From the NCBI GenBank assembly GCA_025358085.1, contig JANYKT010000168.1, positions 1 through 42,199 on the forward strand: a stretch of DNA of 42,199 nucleotides. The letters run 5' to 3'. The notes below the pieces were generated by a model, which was not told the DNA's origin, searched no databases, and worked only from the letters and a program-made list of their open reading frames with translations. Source of the stretch: Deltaproteobacteria bacterium (GTDB taxonomy: Bacteria; Myxococcota; Myxococcia; Myxococcales; 40CM-4-68-19). Positions 17,012-25,685 of this stretch are shown here, piece after piece (positions within the stretch are counted from its first letter, which is position 1; each line of letters starts with the position of its first letter). A program made the position numbers and the translations under genes.

Positions 17012-18414
17012 TTGCTCTCTTGCTCGTGGTCGTCGTCGGGTCCAAGCAATTCACCGAGTCAGTCATACTGGGAGAGCTGGCCACGCAGGCCCTGGCCGCC
17101 CAGGGACTGAAGGCCGAGCACAAGCGCGAGCTGGGCGGGACACGCCTGCTCTTCGAGGCGCTGCGCAGCGGTCAAATCGACGTTTACCCGGAATACACAG
17201 GCACTCTGCAACAAGAGCTGGTGCCGGGCGCGACGGACCTCAAGGCCGCGCTGGACAAGCTCGGCATCCACCTGGGCGGCCCGCTCGGCTTCGACGACAG
17301 CTATGCCATCGGTATGCAGCGCGAGGTCGCGGCGCGGCTCCGAATCGCGACCATTTCAGATCTGCGCGGACATCCCGAATTGCAGCTCGGGTTCAGCAAC
17401 GAGTTCATGCAGCGCAAGGATGGCTGGCCGCGCGTGCGTGAAGTGTACGGGCTGCCGCAGGCGGCGCGCGGTCTCGACCACTCACTCGCCTATGGCGCGC
17501 TGCGCTCGGGCGCCATCGCCGCGGTGGACCTCTATTCGACCGACGCGGAGATCCGCAAGAACGACCTGATCGTGCTGCGCGACGACCAGGCCGCGTTTCC
17601 ACGCTATGAGGCGGTGCTGCTCAGTCGCAAGGGACTGGCTCCCGAGGCTTCAAGAGCGCTCGAGCGGCTCGAGGGCCTCATCAATCAGCAAGAGATGATT
17701 GATCTCAATGCGCGCGTCCTGATTGACCACGTCCCCGAGCGCCAGGCCGCCTCTGAATTGCTGCAGCGCAAGCTCCAGCTGCAGCCTGCCAGCGCCTCGG
17801 ACGGCCTGGCCGCGCGTCTCTGGAAGCGCACGCGCGAGCACCTCTTCCTGGTGGCGCTCTCGCTGGGCGCGGCCATCCTGTTTGCGATTCCGCTCGGCGT
17901 GATTTCCTTCCGGCGGTGGCGGCTGGGCGCGTTCATCCTCGGCGCCACCGGACTCGTGCAGACCATTCCTTCGCTGGCGCTGCTGGTCTTCATGATTCCG
18001 TTGCTGGGCATCGGCGAAGGTCCTGCCATCGTGGCGCTGTTCCTCTATTCGCTCTTGCCCATCGCGCGCGGGACGCATTCGGGATTGACTGGCATCGCTC
18101 CGGAATTGATTGAATCGGCGCACGCGCTTGGATTGCCGCCGGGCGCGGTTTTGCGACGGGTGGAATTGCCACTTGCGTCGCGTTCGATCCTGGCGGGAAT
18201 CAAGACCGCCGCGGTCATCTGCGTCGGGACCGCCACGCTGGGCGCGCTCATTGGCGCGGGCGGATATGGCCAGACCATCCTGACCGGTATCCGCCTAGCT
18301 GATACTTCATTGATCCTCGAGGGCGCCATTCCCGCGGCGGTGCTGGCCCTGGTGGTCGAGGCGCTCTTCAATCTGCTCGAGCGCTTCGTGGTGCCGCGCG
18401 GCCTCAGGCTCTAG
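17008..18414 (+). CDS. Osmoprotectant-type substrate-binding protein/permease fusion
   Basis: The 468-residue protein begins with a short hydrophobic segment (IALLLVVVV), then a binding-protein domain of the OpuAC/OpuCC type (GSKQFTESVILGELATQ, GGTRLLFEALRSGQIDVYPEYTG) to about residue 260. After a linker comes a BPD-type permease domain (about 275-460) with the EAA-like loop APELIESAHALGLPPGAVLRRVELPLA. The binding protein therefore precedes the permease; the better-known fusions of this family (for example ProWX/OpuF types) place it after. The hydrophobic start may be an uncleaved tether. GTG at 17008 overlaps the ATPase stop by 4 nt; an in-frame ATG at 16978 is possible but would run further into the ATPase gene. 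Import of quaternary ammonium compounds is inferred. Confidence 0.88.
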   Translation: MIALLLVVVVGSKQFTESVILGELATQALAAQGLKAEHKRELGGTRLLFEALRSGQIDVYPEYTGTLQQELVPGATDLKAALDKLGIHLGGPLGFDDSYAIGMQREVAARLRIATISDLRGHPELQLGFSNEFMQRKDGWPRVREVYGLPQAARGLDHSLAYGALRSGAIAAVDLYSTDAEIRKNDLIVLRDDQAAFPRYEAVLLSRKGLAPEASRALERLEGLINQQEMIDLNARVLIDHVPERQAASELLQRKLQLQPASASDGLAARLWKRTREHLFLVALSLGAAILFAIPLGVISFRRWRLGAFILGATGLVQTIPSLALLVFMIPLLGIGEGPAIVALFLYSLLPIARGTHSGLTGIAPELIESAHALGLPPGAVLRRVELPLASRSILAGIKTAAVICVGTATLGALIGAGGYGQTILTGIRLADTSLILEGAIPAAVLALVVEALFNLLERFVVPRGLRL

Positions 18415-18422
18415 ACCTGGAC

Positions 18423-19631
18423 ATGCTCCCCGCCAGCGCCAATCGCGATGCGCGCCTGCTGCTGGCCACGCGCGCCCTGCGCGGCTTCGCCGACGGCCTG
18501 GTCAGCGTTCTGCTCGCGACCTGGCTCACCGCCCTTGGCTTCTCGCCGCTGCAGGTGGGCGCCATCATCACCGGGACCCTCTTCGGATCGGCCGCACTCA
18601 CGCTCGCCATCGGTCTCGTCAGCCATCGCCTGAGCCGCCGTCGCGTCCTCTTCGGTGCCGCGCTCCTGATGCTCGCCACCGGCGCCGGCTTCTTCAGCGT
18701 GACCCGCTTCTGGCCGCTCCTCATCATCGCCATTGCCGGGACTTTGAATCCCTCCTCGGGGGACGTCAGCCTCTTCCTGCCCACCGAGCAGGCCATGCTG
18801 TCGGAGGTCATTCCCGGCGCAGACCGCACCCTGCTCTTCGCCTGGTACAATGTTGCCGGCACCCTCGCGGGCGCGGTCGGCGCGCTCGCCAGCGGTGGCC
18901 CGGCCACCCTCTCGCGCCTCCTGCACATTTCTTTATTACAAGCGCAGCGGGGCGGCTTCCTCGTCTATGCACTGGTCGCCGTGCTCGCGGGCCTGCTCTA
19001 TCGACAGCTCTCTCCGGCGGTGGAGACACAGCATGCGCGGGCGAAGAAGACGCTCGAGAAATCGCGCGCGATCGTGCTGCGCCTCGCGGCGCTGTTTTGC
19101 CTCGACTCGGCGGGCGGCGGCTTCGTCGTGCAATCCCTGCTCGCGCTCTGGCTGCTCCATCGCTTTAACTTGAGCGTGCAGGCGACCGCGGCATTCTTCT
19201 TCGTCGCCGGGCTCTTCGCTGCGCTGTCGCAATTGCTCTCTTCGCGGCTCGCCGCGCGGTTCGGCCTGATCAATACGATGGTGTTCACCCACCTGCCGGC
19301 AAATCTATTGCTGATTGTTGCGGGAATCATACCCTCTGCGCCGTGGGCACTTTCTCTATTGCTGATTCGAATGATCCTCAGCTCAATGGATGTTCCAGCC
19401 CGCCAGTCCTTCGTCATGGCGGTGGTTCCGCCCGAGGAGCGCGCCGCCGCGGCCAGCGTGACCAACGTCCCGCGCAGCCTCGCTTCCGCCTTGCCGCCGC
19501 TGCTCGCCGGAGCGATGCTGTCGCACACCAGCTTCGGTTGGCCGCTCATCTGTGGCGGCATCTTGAAGGCGGTCTACGACCTGCTCTTGCTGCAACAGTT
19601 CCGGCACCTCAAGCCGGATACGAATCTATAG
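18423..19631 (+). CDS. MFS transporter
   Basis: The 402-residue protein has about twelve hydrophobic segments in two halves, with a polar loop near 195-215 (HARAKKTLEKSRA). The MFS-like loop 2-3 signature is only loosely visible (SHRLSRRRVLFG), and a conserved DVPARQSF in the second half fits drug/metabolite MFS proteins. It starts 8 nt after the ABC-importer permease gene on the same strand and may be co-transcribed. The substrate is unknown; it could be an exporter for a solute linked to the importer (inference). Confidence 0.88.
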   Translation: MLPASANRDARLLLATRALRGFADGLVSVLLATWLTALGFSPLQVGAIITGTLFGSAALTLAIGLVSHRLSRRRVLFGAALLMLATGAGFFSVTRFWPLLIIAIAGTLNPSSGDVSLFLPTEQAMLSEVIPGADRTLLFAWYNVAGTLAGAVGALASGGPATLSRLLHISLLQAQRGGFLVYALVAVLAGLLYRQLSPAVETQHARAKKTLEKSRAIVLRLAALFCLDSAGGGFVVQSLLALWLLHRFNLSVQATAAFFFVAGLFAALSQLLSSRLAARFGLINTMVFTHLPANLLLIVAGIIPSAPWALSLLLIRMILSSMDVPARQSFVMAVVPPEERAAAASVTNVPRSLASALPPLLAGAMLSHTSFGWPLICGGILKAVYDLLLLQQFRHLKPDTNL

Positions 19632-19725
19632 AATTAACCTCCGCGCAGCTCCCGGGTTCAGCTTGCCTCAAGAGGGAAGCTCGGCTGGCGCGGCCCGTGC
19701 ATTGCCTGGCCGGGGAGGCACACGA

Positions 19726-19926
19726 ATGACCGTCAAAGGGAAATGGGTCTGCGCCATCGTCGCGATCGCCGTCGCTCTCGGCTTTTTGGCACTGCGGGGC
19801 GCGCCAGTGGTGGTGCCGGTGCCTGCGCTCACGCCCGCGCAGGTGGCGGAGTTTGCACCCTGCCCGCTGCGCACCGCGGCCGACGATGAACTCGAGGCGA
19901 CCCTCCCTGAGCCGGGCGGATCGTAG
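19726..19926 (+). CDS. Small single-pass membrane or secreted protein
   Basis: The 66-residue ORF has a strong Shine-Dalgarno (GGGGAGG, about 8 nt upstream of the ATG at 19726). It starts TVKGKWVCAIVAIAVALGFL after Met, a basic N-terminus followed by one hydrophobic helix, and a short proline/alanine-rich exterior with a lone Cys (FAPCPLR). The family was not recognised. The ribosome-binding site and signal-like N-terminus argue that it is expressed and exported or membrane-anchored. It follows the MFS gene by 94 bp and converges with the cyclic-nucleotide-binding gene. Confidence 0.5.
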   Translation: MTVKGKWVCAIVAIAVALGFLALRGAPVVVPVPALTPAQVAEFAPCPLRTAADDELEATLPEPGGS

Positions 19927-19960
19927 CGGCATTCGTCGGCTTGGGCTCTACCTGAGTCTG

Positions 19961-20419
19961 CTACGGCTGCGCGGGCGTCTCGTGCAGCGCGATGCGGTCA
20001 CCCGCGCGGCGCAGCCGGCGGCTCAGCTCGCGATTGAGGTTTTGCAAGATGAGCACATAAGCCTTCACGTCCTGCTGGTACAATTTGTACAGGTCCATAT
20101 TCGTCAGCTCGTAAAGCACCGCGTCCTCGTCGACCAAGACGGAAAACGGCCGCGGTTGCATCTCAATCAGCGTCATTTCCCCGAAAAAATCGCCAGGCCC
20201 GAAGATCATCAGACGGCAGCGCTGGCCTTGGCGCGCGATCAGGCGGCCGCTTTTCACCACGTACATCGAGCAGCCAGGATCACCCTCCTGGAACACGCGC
20301 GCAGCCGCCGGGTATTTGCGCTCGACCAGCGTCTGGGCGACCCATTCAATGCCGGTATCCCAGAGGCCGGCAAAGAAAGGGGACCGGCCGAGGAACTCCC
20401 TGAGGGCATCCGCATCCAT
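19961..20419 (-). CDS. Stand-alone cyclic-nucleotide-binding domain protein
   Basis: The 152-residue protein is one CAP/CRP-type beta-roll without a DNA-binding domain. The phosphate-binding cassette reads GDFFGEMTLIEMQPRPFS, retaining the Gly-Glu pair and the Arg that contact the cyclic phosphate. The helical C-terminus (DLYKLYQQDVKAYVLILQNL) resembles the CRP dimerisation helix. Ligand could be cAMP or cGMP; binding is not proven. It lies 17 bp downstream of the radical SAM gene on the same strand, so the two form an operon. Without an output domain it may act on the radical SAM protein or on another partner. Confidence 0.88.
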   Translation of the reverse strand: MDADALREFLGRSPFFAGLWDTGIEWVAQTLVERKYPAAARVFQEGDPGCSMYVVKSGRLIARQGQRCRLMIFGPGDFFGEMTLIEMQPRPFSVLVDEDAVLYELTNMDLYKLYQQDVKAYVLILQNLNRELSRRLRRAGDRIALHETPAQP

Positions 20420-20436
20420 GGGTCTATCTTAATGCG

Positions 20437-22281
20437 CTAAAGATTTTCCGCCTGCCACTTTGCTTCCAGTGCGCGGTTGGTGAACGCGACGGCGTCGGGA
20501 TCGGCGTCGAGCCCAACTCCCACGGGGCCCGTAATCAGCGCACCCGGGTCTTCGGCGCCAAGCCGGGAGCCGCAAGTCGCGGCCGCCTCATACGATTGCT
20601 CGACAAAGACCTGCGTCTTCTCGCGGACCGCGTCGATCCAATCGCGGGGAAAGACAGGGCCCCCGGAGCGGAGCACCACCGCGATCCGGCGCTGCAGGTC
20701 TTCGCCGCGGTGGGCAATGGCGCGCGAGACATAAGAGGGGATCGCACGGTTCAATTGCGCGCGCACCGCGTCGAGCAGGTCGAGCGGAAACGGTTGGGAG
20801 GGCGCGAGCACGACATCAAGGGTCGCGTGTGGATCGATGGCCAGTCGCTGATCGATTGCCTGGCGCAGCTCTTCGCGGCGCGCGAACAGGTCGCCGCCGG
20901 AAAACCACAGCGCTACATGGCGCGCGCCCGGCGTTTGCGGCGCGCCAACCTGAAAGAGATCCGGCACCGAGCCGGACTCCGAGACGAGGTGCGGCCGCGG
21001 CCACTCGTCGAGGCGGCGGCCCAACTGCTGCTCGGACTTGAGCAGCGTCTCGAGGATCTGTTCTTCAGTAAAGCCGGCGGTGCGACGCACTCGATAGGGT
21101 GGCGCCGGATCGAACTCGACACCATCGGCCGCTGCCGTGGCGCGCATCGCGGTGCCCGGCAAGAGAAACAGCGGAAACACCTGCGCCTCGCGCGCAAGGC
21201 CATTGCGATCGAGGAACTCCATTCCGCGCGCAACGTCGTCCGGACCGTCGCCAGGCAGCCCGATAATCAAATCGACCAGCAACTCAATGCCTTCGTCGTG
21301 CAGCATCTTCGCTGCCTCGGCGACCTGACCGGGCGAGCCGCCCCGCTTGACCCGCTTGAGCGTCTCGCGATTCACCGATTGCAAACCGATCTCGAGCTTG
21401 TCGAAGCCGGCGCGGGCGAGCTTGCGCGCGTGCTCGGGAGTCAGCCCCTCGGCGCGAACCTCGGCGAAGAAGGTCAAAGCGCGGTCCGCATTGACGTCCG
21501 CGAGCGCGTCGAGCAGCGGGACCAATTCGGGGCGGTGATTGAAAGTCGGATCGAGAAAGACCACCTCGCGCGCACCACGATCTTTCAATCCCTTCACCAG
21601 CGCGGCGCTGCGCTCGACGTCGAGAACTCGCAGCACGCTGCTTGATCGCGGATAGAAACAGAAGGTGCAATGCGAGCGGCAGCCGCGGACGGTTTCGATA
21701 TAGGTCGAGCGCGCGGCTTCGACCGGCACCAGATCCTCGAGGTAGGGCGACGGATACGCAGTCAGCGGGAATCCCGCATTGGCCGCCGGGCCGAATGCAG
21801 AGAGACCGAGCGGCCGCCGCGTGGCCACGCCGGGCAAGCCAGCGACATCGCGGCCGTCGAGCAGCGCGCGCATCAAGCCGCCAAAGCTGTCCTCGGCTTC
21901 GCCGGTCACCGCGATATCGAATCCCTTCTGCGCCAGCACGAACGGATTGTCCGCGCTGACCTCGGGGCCTCCGATGATGACGCGCGTGCGCGGGGAACGC
22001 AGCTTGACCTCGCGCGCCAGGTGCAGGCTGCGCTCGACATTCCACAGATAGAGCGAGAAGCCCAGATAGTCTGGCTCGTCGCGCGCGAGATAATCAGCCA
22101 GCAGCGCATCGCCCAGCACGTCGGTGACCGCGGGTGCAACCACGTCCAGCGTCAGGTCGGCGGTGAGGCCGTGCACGCGCGCCGAGACGCCCAGGCAGCC
22201 GGCCGCGAGCGGGACATTGCCAGTCTGCGCCAGCGCTGCGGGCGGCGGCACAGGCAGCTGGACCAGTCGCAACTTCTTCAT
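20437..22281 (-). CDS. B12-binding-type radical SAM protein
   Basis: The 614-residue protein has an N-terminal Rossmann-like cobalamin-binding-type region (about 20-150, with IIGGPEVSADNP) and a radical SAM core starting with GCRSHCTFCFY (Cys201, Cys205, Cys208 for the 4Fe-4S cluster), followed by EIGLQSVNRETL and LIIGLPGDGPDD. A C-terminal region (about 430-614) is less conserved. The canonical DxHxxG cobalamin motif is not evident, as in several members of the BchE-like B12-radical SAM group, so real B12 use is uncertain. Such enzymes do methylations, cyclisations or rearrangements; the substrate is unknown. It is the first gene of an operon with the cyclic-nucleotide-binding protein. Confidence 0.88.
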   Translation of the reverse strand: MKKLRLVQLPVPPPAALAQTGNVPLAAGCLGVSARVHGLTADLTLDVVAPAVTDVLGDALLADYLARDEPDYLGFSLYLWNVERSLHLAREVKLRSPRTRVIIGGPEVSADNPFVLAQKGFDIAVTGEAEDSFGGLMRALLDGRDVAGLPGVATRRPLGLSAFGPAANAGFPLTAYPSPYLEDLVPVEAARSTYIETVRGCRSHCTFCFYPRSSSVLRVLDVERSAALVKGLKDRGAREVVFLDPTFNHRPELVPLLDALADVNADRALTFFAEVRAEGLTPEHARKLARAGFDKLEIGLQSVNRETLKRVKRGGSPGQVAEAAKMLHDEGIELLVDLIIGLPGDGPDDVARGMEFLDRNGLAREAQVFPLFLLPGTAMRATAAADGVEFDPAPPYRVRRTAGFTEEQILETLLKSEQQLGRRLDEWPRPHLVSESGSVPDLFQVGAPQTPGARHVALWFSGGDLFARREELRQAIDQRLAIDPHATLDVVLAPSQPFPLDLLDAVRAQLNRAIPSYVSRAIAHRGEDLQRRIAVVLRSGGPVFPRDWIDAVREKTQVFVEQSYEAAATCGSRLGAEDPGALITGPVGVGLDADPDAVAFTNRALEAKWQAENL

Positions 22282-22337
22282 GAGGCGGAGTGTAGTTCAG
22301 GCGCGGCGAAGCGGCTCGGGATATAGGCGGCCAACCA

Positions 22338-23236
<899 letters not shown>

Positions 23237-23240
<4 letters not shown>

Positions 23241-24397
23241 AGGAGCCGGCTCCGAGGACTTGTCCCGGAACAAGTTGAATCATCGTTGCCGGTCAATCGC
23301 GTTGTCACTGGTATCGAGGACCGCGCGCGCTGCATGAAGGTGCGTCCATAGAGTTGCTCCGCAGCATACTGGTTGTGCGGACGGCAGAGAAGACGGATCC
23401 GTTCAACGGAATGGACTTGGGTACGCGCGAAGCCGTCGAGATGATCGAACTCGAGCGTGCCAGTCTCGCTGCATCTGCGGCCTTCTTCGTCAGCGAAGGT
23501 GCAGCGCCCGGCATCGCGTTCGTAAACAGCGCGCTTGATAGCGTCTGGAATGTGCCGCGTGGGTCGACAGCTCTCGCCTTCCGGCGCGATTGGGCCTGTC
23601 GGGGGAGCTGTCCTCACCTTCCGGCCCACGGCGAATCTATCATTCTTCACTTTTTGAATCAGCAAATCGAGCGCGGCCTCGAGGATGGCTGCCAGATCGC
23701 CATCAGGTACGCGGTGCCGAAGCAGATCTTGTGACTGCTTGAGCTTTTCTCGGAAAGCCCGGCTGGCGGTGAATTGAATCTTGTAAGCATCTTCCGCAAG
23801 CGGCTGAATAGCTGGCCGGTGCTGAACCCGCCGCGGAAGCGAAGTCAGAGGCGGAAGCGCAGTGTGCGCGGCCGGCCTCGAGAGCTCGAGCTCCGGCAAA
23901 CAAAGCGCGACTTCCGTTGGCACAGAGAGCGCGGCTTCATGCGGCAAGGTGAGCGCCAGCGCGGCGCTGCTGGGAAGTTTCCGGATCGTCGCGGGAACTG
24001 GTGGCTTGGGGGAAAGCATCGCGATCATCTCTTCGATCTTCCGCTTTGACTTGCCAGCCGCTCTGGCCAGCAAGTCGCCATGATTTTCCTCGGTCAGGTG
24101 CGGGACCAGGAGGCGCACGCCCGCCAGATGGATTCTCCCTGAACGTACCACCTCAATCAGCGCAGGGAAGCGTCGCGCCCCGCGCGCCACCACGATGCGG
24201 TTATAAGTCGCGTCTTCGGAGAAACCGAGCTCATCAACGCAATATCTAAACATCGAAGAAAAAGAGCGGGAGAGGAACAGCTTGCGCTCATCGAGTTCGC
24301 CCAGATGAACGAGCAAGTCGGCCTCGATGCAGCCGGACTTCTTGACCAGAGCGCGAATGGCGGCGAGAAGATCTTCATTGCTAATCGATTCAATCAT
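23237..24397 (-). CDS. HNH endonuclease family protein (complete copy)
   Basis: The 386-residue protein has an N-terminal helical domain (SNEDLLAAIRALVKKSG) and a variable Pro-rich middle (about 140-210). The C-terminal HNH nuclease domain has YERDAGRCTF, LEFDHLDGFAR and RLLCRPHNQYAAEQLYG; the His-Asn-His-type residues and the two Cys of the zinc knuckle are present. The family is repetitive in many Myxococcota and resembles the DUF222/HNH proteins of 13E12-type repeats in general plan. The last about 35 residues (SSIPVTTRLTGNDD...) look like read-through into non-homologous DNA containing palindromes. A second copy starts at 41775 in the opposite orientation. Its cellular role is unknown. 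Confidence 0.85.
23242..23275. repeat. Two adjacent palindromes at the 3' end of the HNH gene
   Basis: GGAGCCGGCTCC at 23242-23253 is a perfect 12-bp palindrome. ACTTGTCCCGGAACAAGT at 23258-23275 is an 18-bp palindrome with one mismatched pair. They lie where the HNH protein loses its family-like sequence, so they could mark the end of a repeated element, a recombination site or a terminator. Confidence 0.6.
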
Positions 24398-24635
24398 GTA
24401 TCAATTCATAGCATTGCCTTTTTCGGCCCTCACCGCCGCCCGCAGAGAGTCGCAATCGCTTCGGGCGGGATCGCGAAGGCGCCAGGCATCAGGGCGCGGC
24501 AGCGTGCAGTACGGACTCAATAGCTGACCTTCCTGGCGGTATCTGAGCATTGAATTCAAGCAAGCCGGATATCATGTCAAGAGGAAGAATGAGAAAGATC
24601 TCTGAGCGGCACTGATGAAGGTCGGGGGTCATAAG
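23975..24635 (-). repeat. Long inverted-repeat arm A (HNH 5' half plus leader)
   Basis: This stretch is homologous, in inverted orientation, to 41549-42199. It covers the first 141 codons of the HNH gene and about 235 bp of upstream non-coding DNA. Conserved leader blocks include GGTCAGCTATTGAGTCCGTA and GCCGCGCCCTGATGCCTGG. By eye, the encoded N-termini differ at about 18 of 141 residues. Confidence 0.85.
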
Positions 24636-24979
24636 CCCTTCAGATGTGTCGCGATGCGCACCAACTGCCTGGTCGAGACGATATTCTTTGCAGGAGCCAT
24701 ACCCCGCGTCCGCAAGAGCCGTCCCCTTGAGACGCCGGCATTCACAGCGCGGTGGGAAGCTGCTCAGTGCGCGTCGCATTTGTCAGCTCACACAGACCTG
24801 GCAATGGGTCACCTTGCCCAATCCATATCGCGCGGACTCCTGTCGTATCTCTTCATCGTTACATTTCGAGTTGGCAAGAAAGTGCTGTAGTGGTTGGAGG
24901 TCTGCATAGGCCCGACTGGGCGAATCGCACGCTCGCGCAGCCAGCGCAAGGCGGCTCACGAACGGTATACAATCACTCG
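24398..24979. other. Intergenic region: HNH leader and unassigned DNA
   Basis: The left 237 bp are the leader shared with the second HNH copy. From about 24640 to 24979 I see no supported gene; short Arg-rich frames there have no family resemblance and no convincing ribosome-binding site. The promoter of the deacetylase gene should lie close to 24980. Confidence 0.5.
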
Positions 24980-25672
24980 ATGCCTCGCTTCGCGCTGACT
25001 TTCGATGATGGTCCCGGCCCTTCCACCGCGGCGCTGCTCGATGTGCTGCGCGATGCCGGCATTCAAGCGACCTTTTTCGTGCTCGGGCGCAATGCAATGG
25101 AGGCGCCGTGGTGCGGCGGCGACGTCGCGCGGGCGCGGGCGCTGGCGCTGCGGGTCGTGCGCGAAGGGCATTGCGCGGGCAATCACAGCTATTCGCATCT
25201 GAAGCCCGATCGGTGGCGGGAAGTCGCGGCCGATCTGCGGCGCGGCGATCAAGTGGTGAGGGACCTGCGCCGCGAGGCGGGGCTTCCCGATGGGCCAATA
25301 CCGGTGCGGCTTCCTTATGGCATTCGTTTGCTTGAACAAACCATTGCCGCGCCCACCGGTACGGTGAACGCGGTCACCCTCGATCCCCGCGTGGCTGTGC
25401 TGGCGTCGATGGGGCTTTCGCACCTGCACTGGACGAGCGACTTCGACGATTGGACGTTGCAGGCGGGCGATGGCGCGGCGCTGGCGACTCGTATGATTGA
25501 GCATATCGAAAGCAATGCTCGACTTGGCCTTGATGCAGTGTTGGATCTCCACGATTCCGGGACCGGTTCGAGCTTCGGCTATGAGCGGCCCGCGACCGTT
25601 GAAGGCGTGCGCCTGCTGCTCGCCGAGGCCACGCGCCGCGGCTGGACGACGTTCACTGCGGGGCACGGCTGA
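24980..25672 (+). CDS. Polysaccharide deacetylase family protein (NodB-like, CE4)
   Basis: The 230-residue protein starts PRFALTFDDGPGPSTAALLDVL after Met, containing the CE4 motif 1 (TFDDGP) with the catalytic base and metal Asp. Motif 2 appears as GNHSYSHLK (HxxxH-type metal ligands), motif 3 as RLPYG, and a late motif as LDLHDSG. CE4 enzymes remove N-acetyl groups from chitin, peptidoglycan or poly-GlcNAc using a divalent metal. No signal peptide is visible at the ATG chosen, so it may be cytoplasmic or have an unrecognised export route; an upstream in-frame extension is not protein-like. It converges with the Hsp70-like gene (13-bp gap). Confidence 0.88.
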   Translation: MPRFALTFDDGPGPSTAALLDVLRDAGIQATFFVLGRNAMEAPWCGGDVARARALALRVVREGHCAGNHSYSHLKPDRWREVAADLRRGDQVVRDLRREAGLPDGPIPVRLPYGIRLLEQTIAAPTGTVNAVTLDPRVAVLASMGLSHLHWTSDFDDWTLQAGDGAALATRMIEHIESNARLGLDAVLDLHDSGTGSSFGYERPATVEGVRLLLAEATRRGWTTFTAGHG

Positions 25673-25685
25673 GTGACGAATGACT

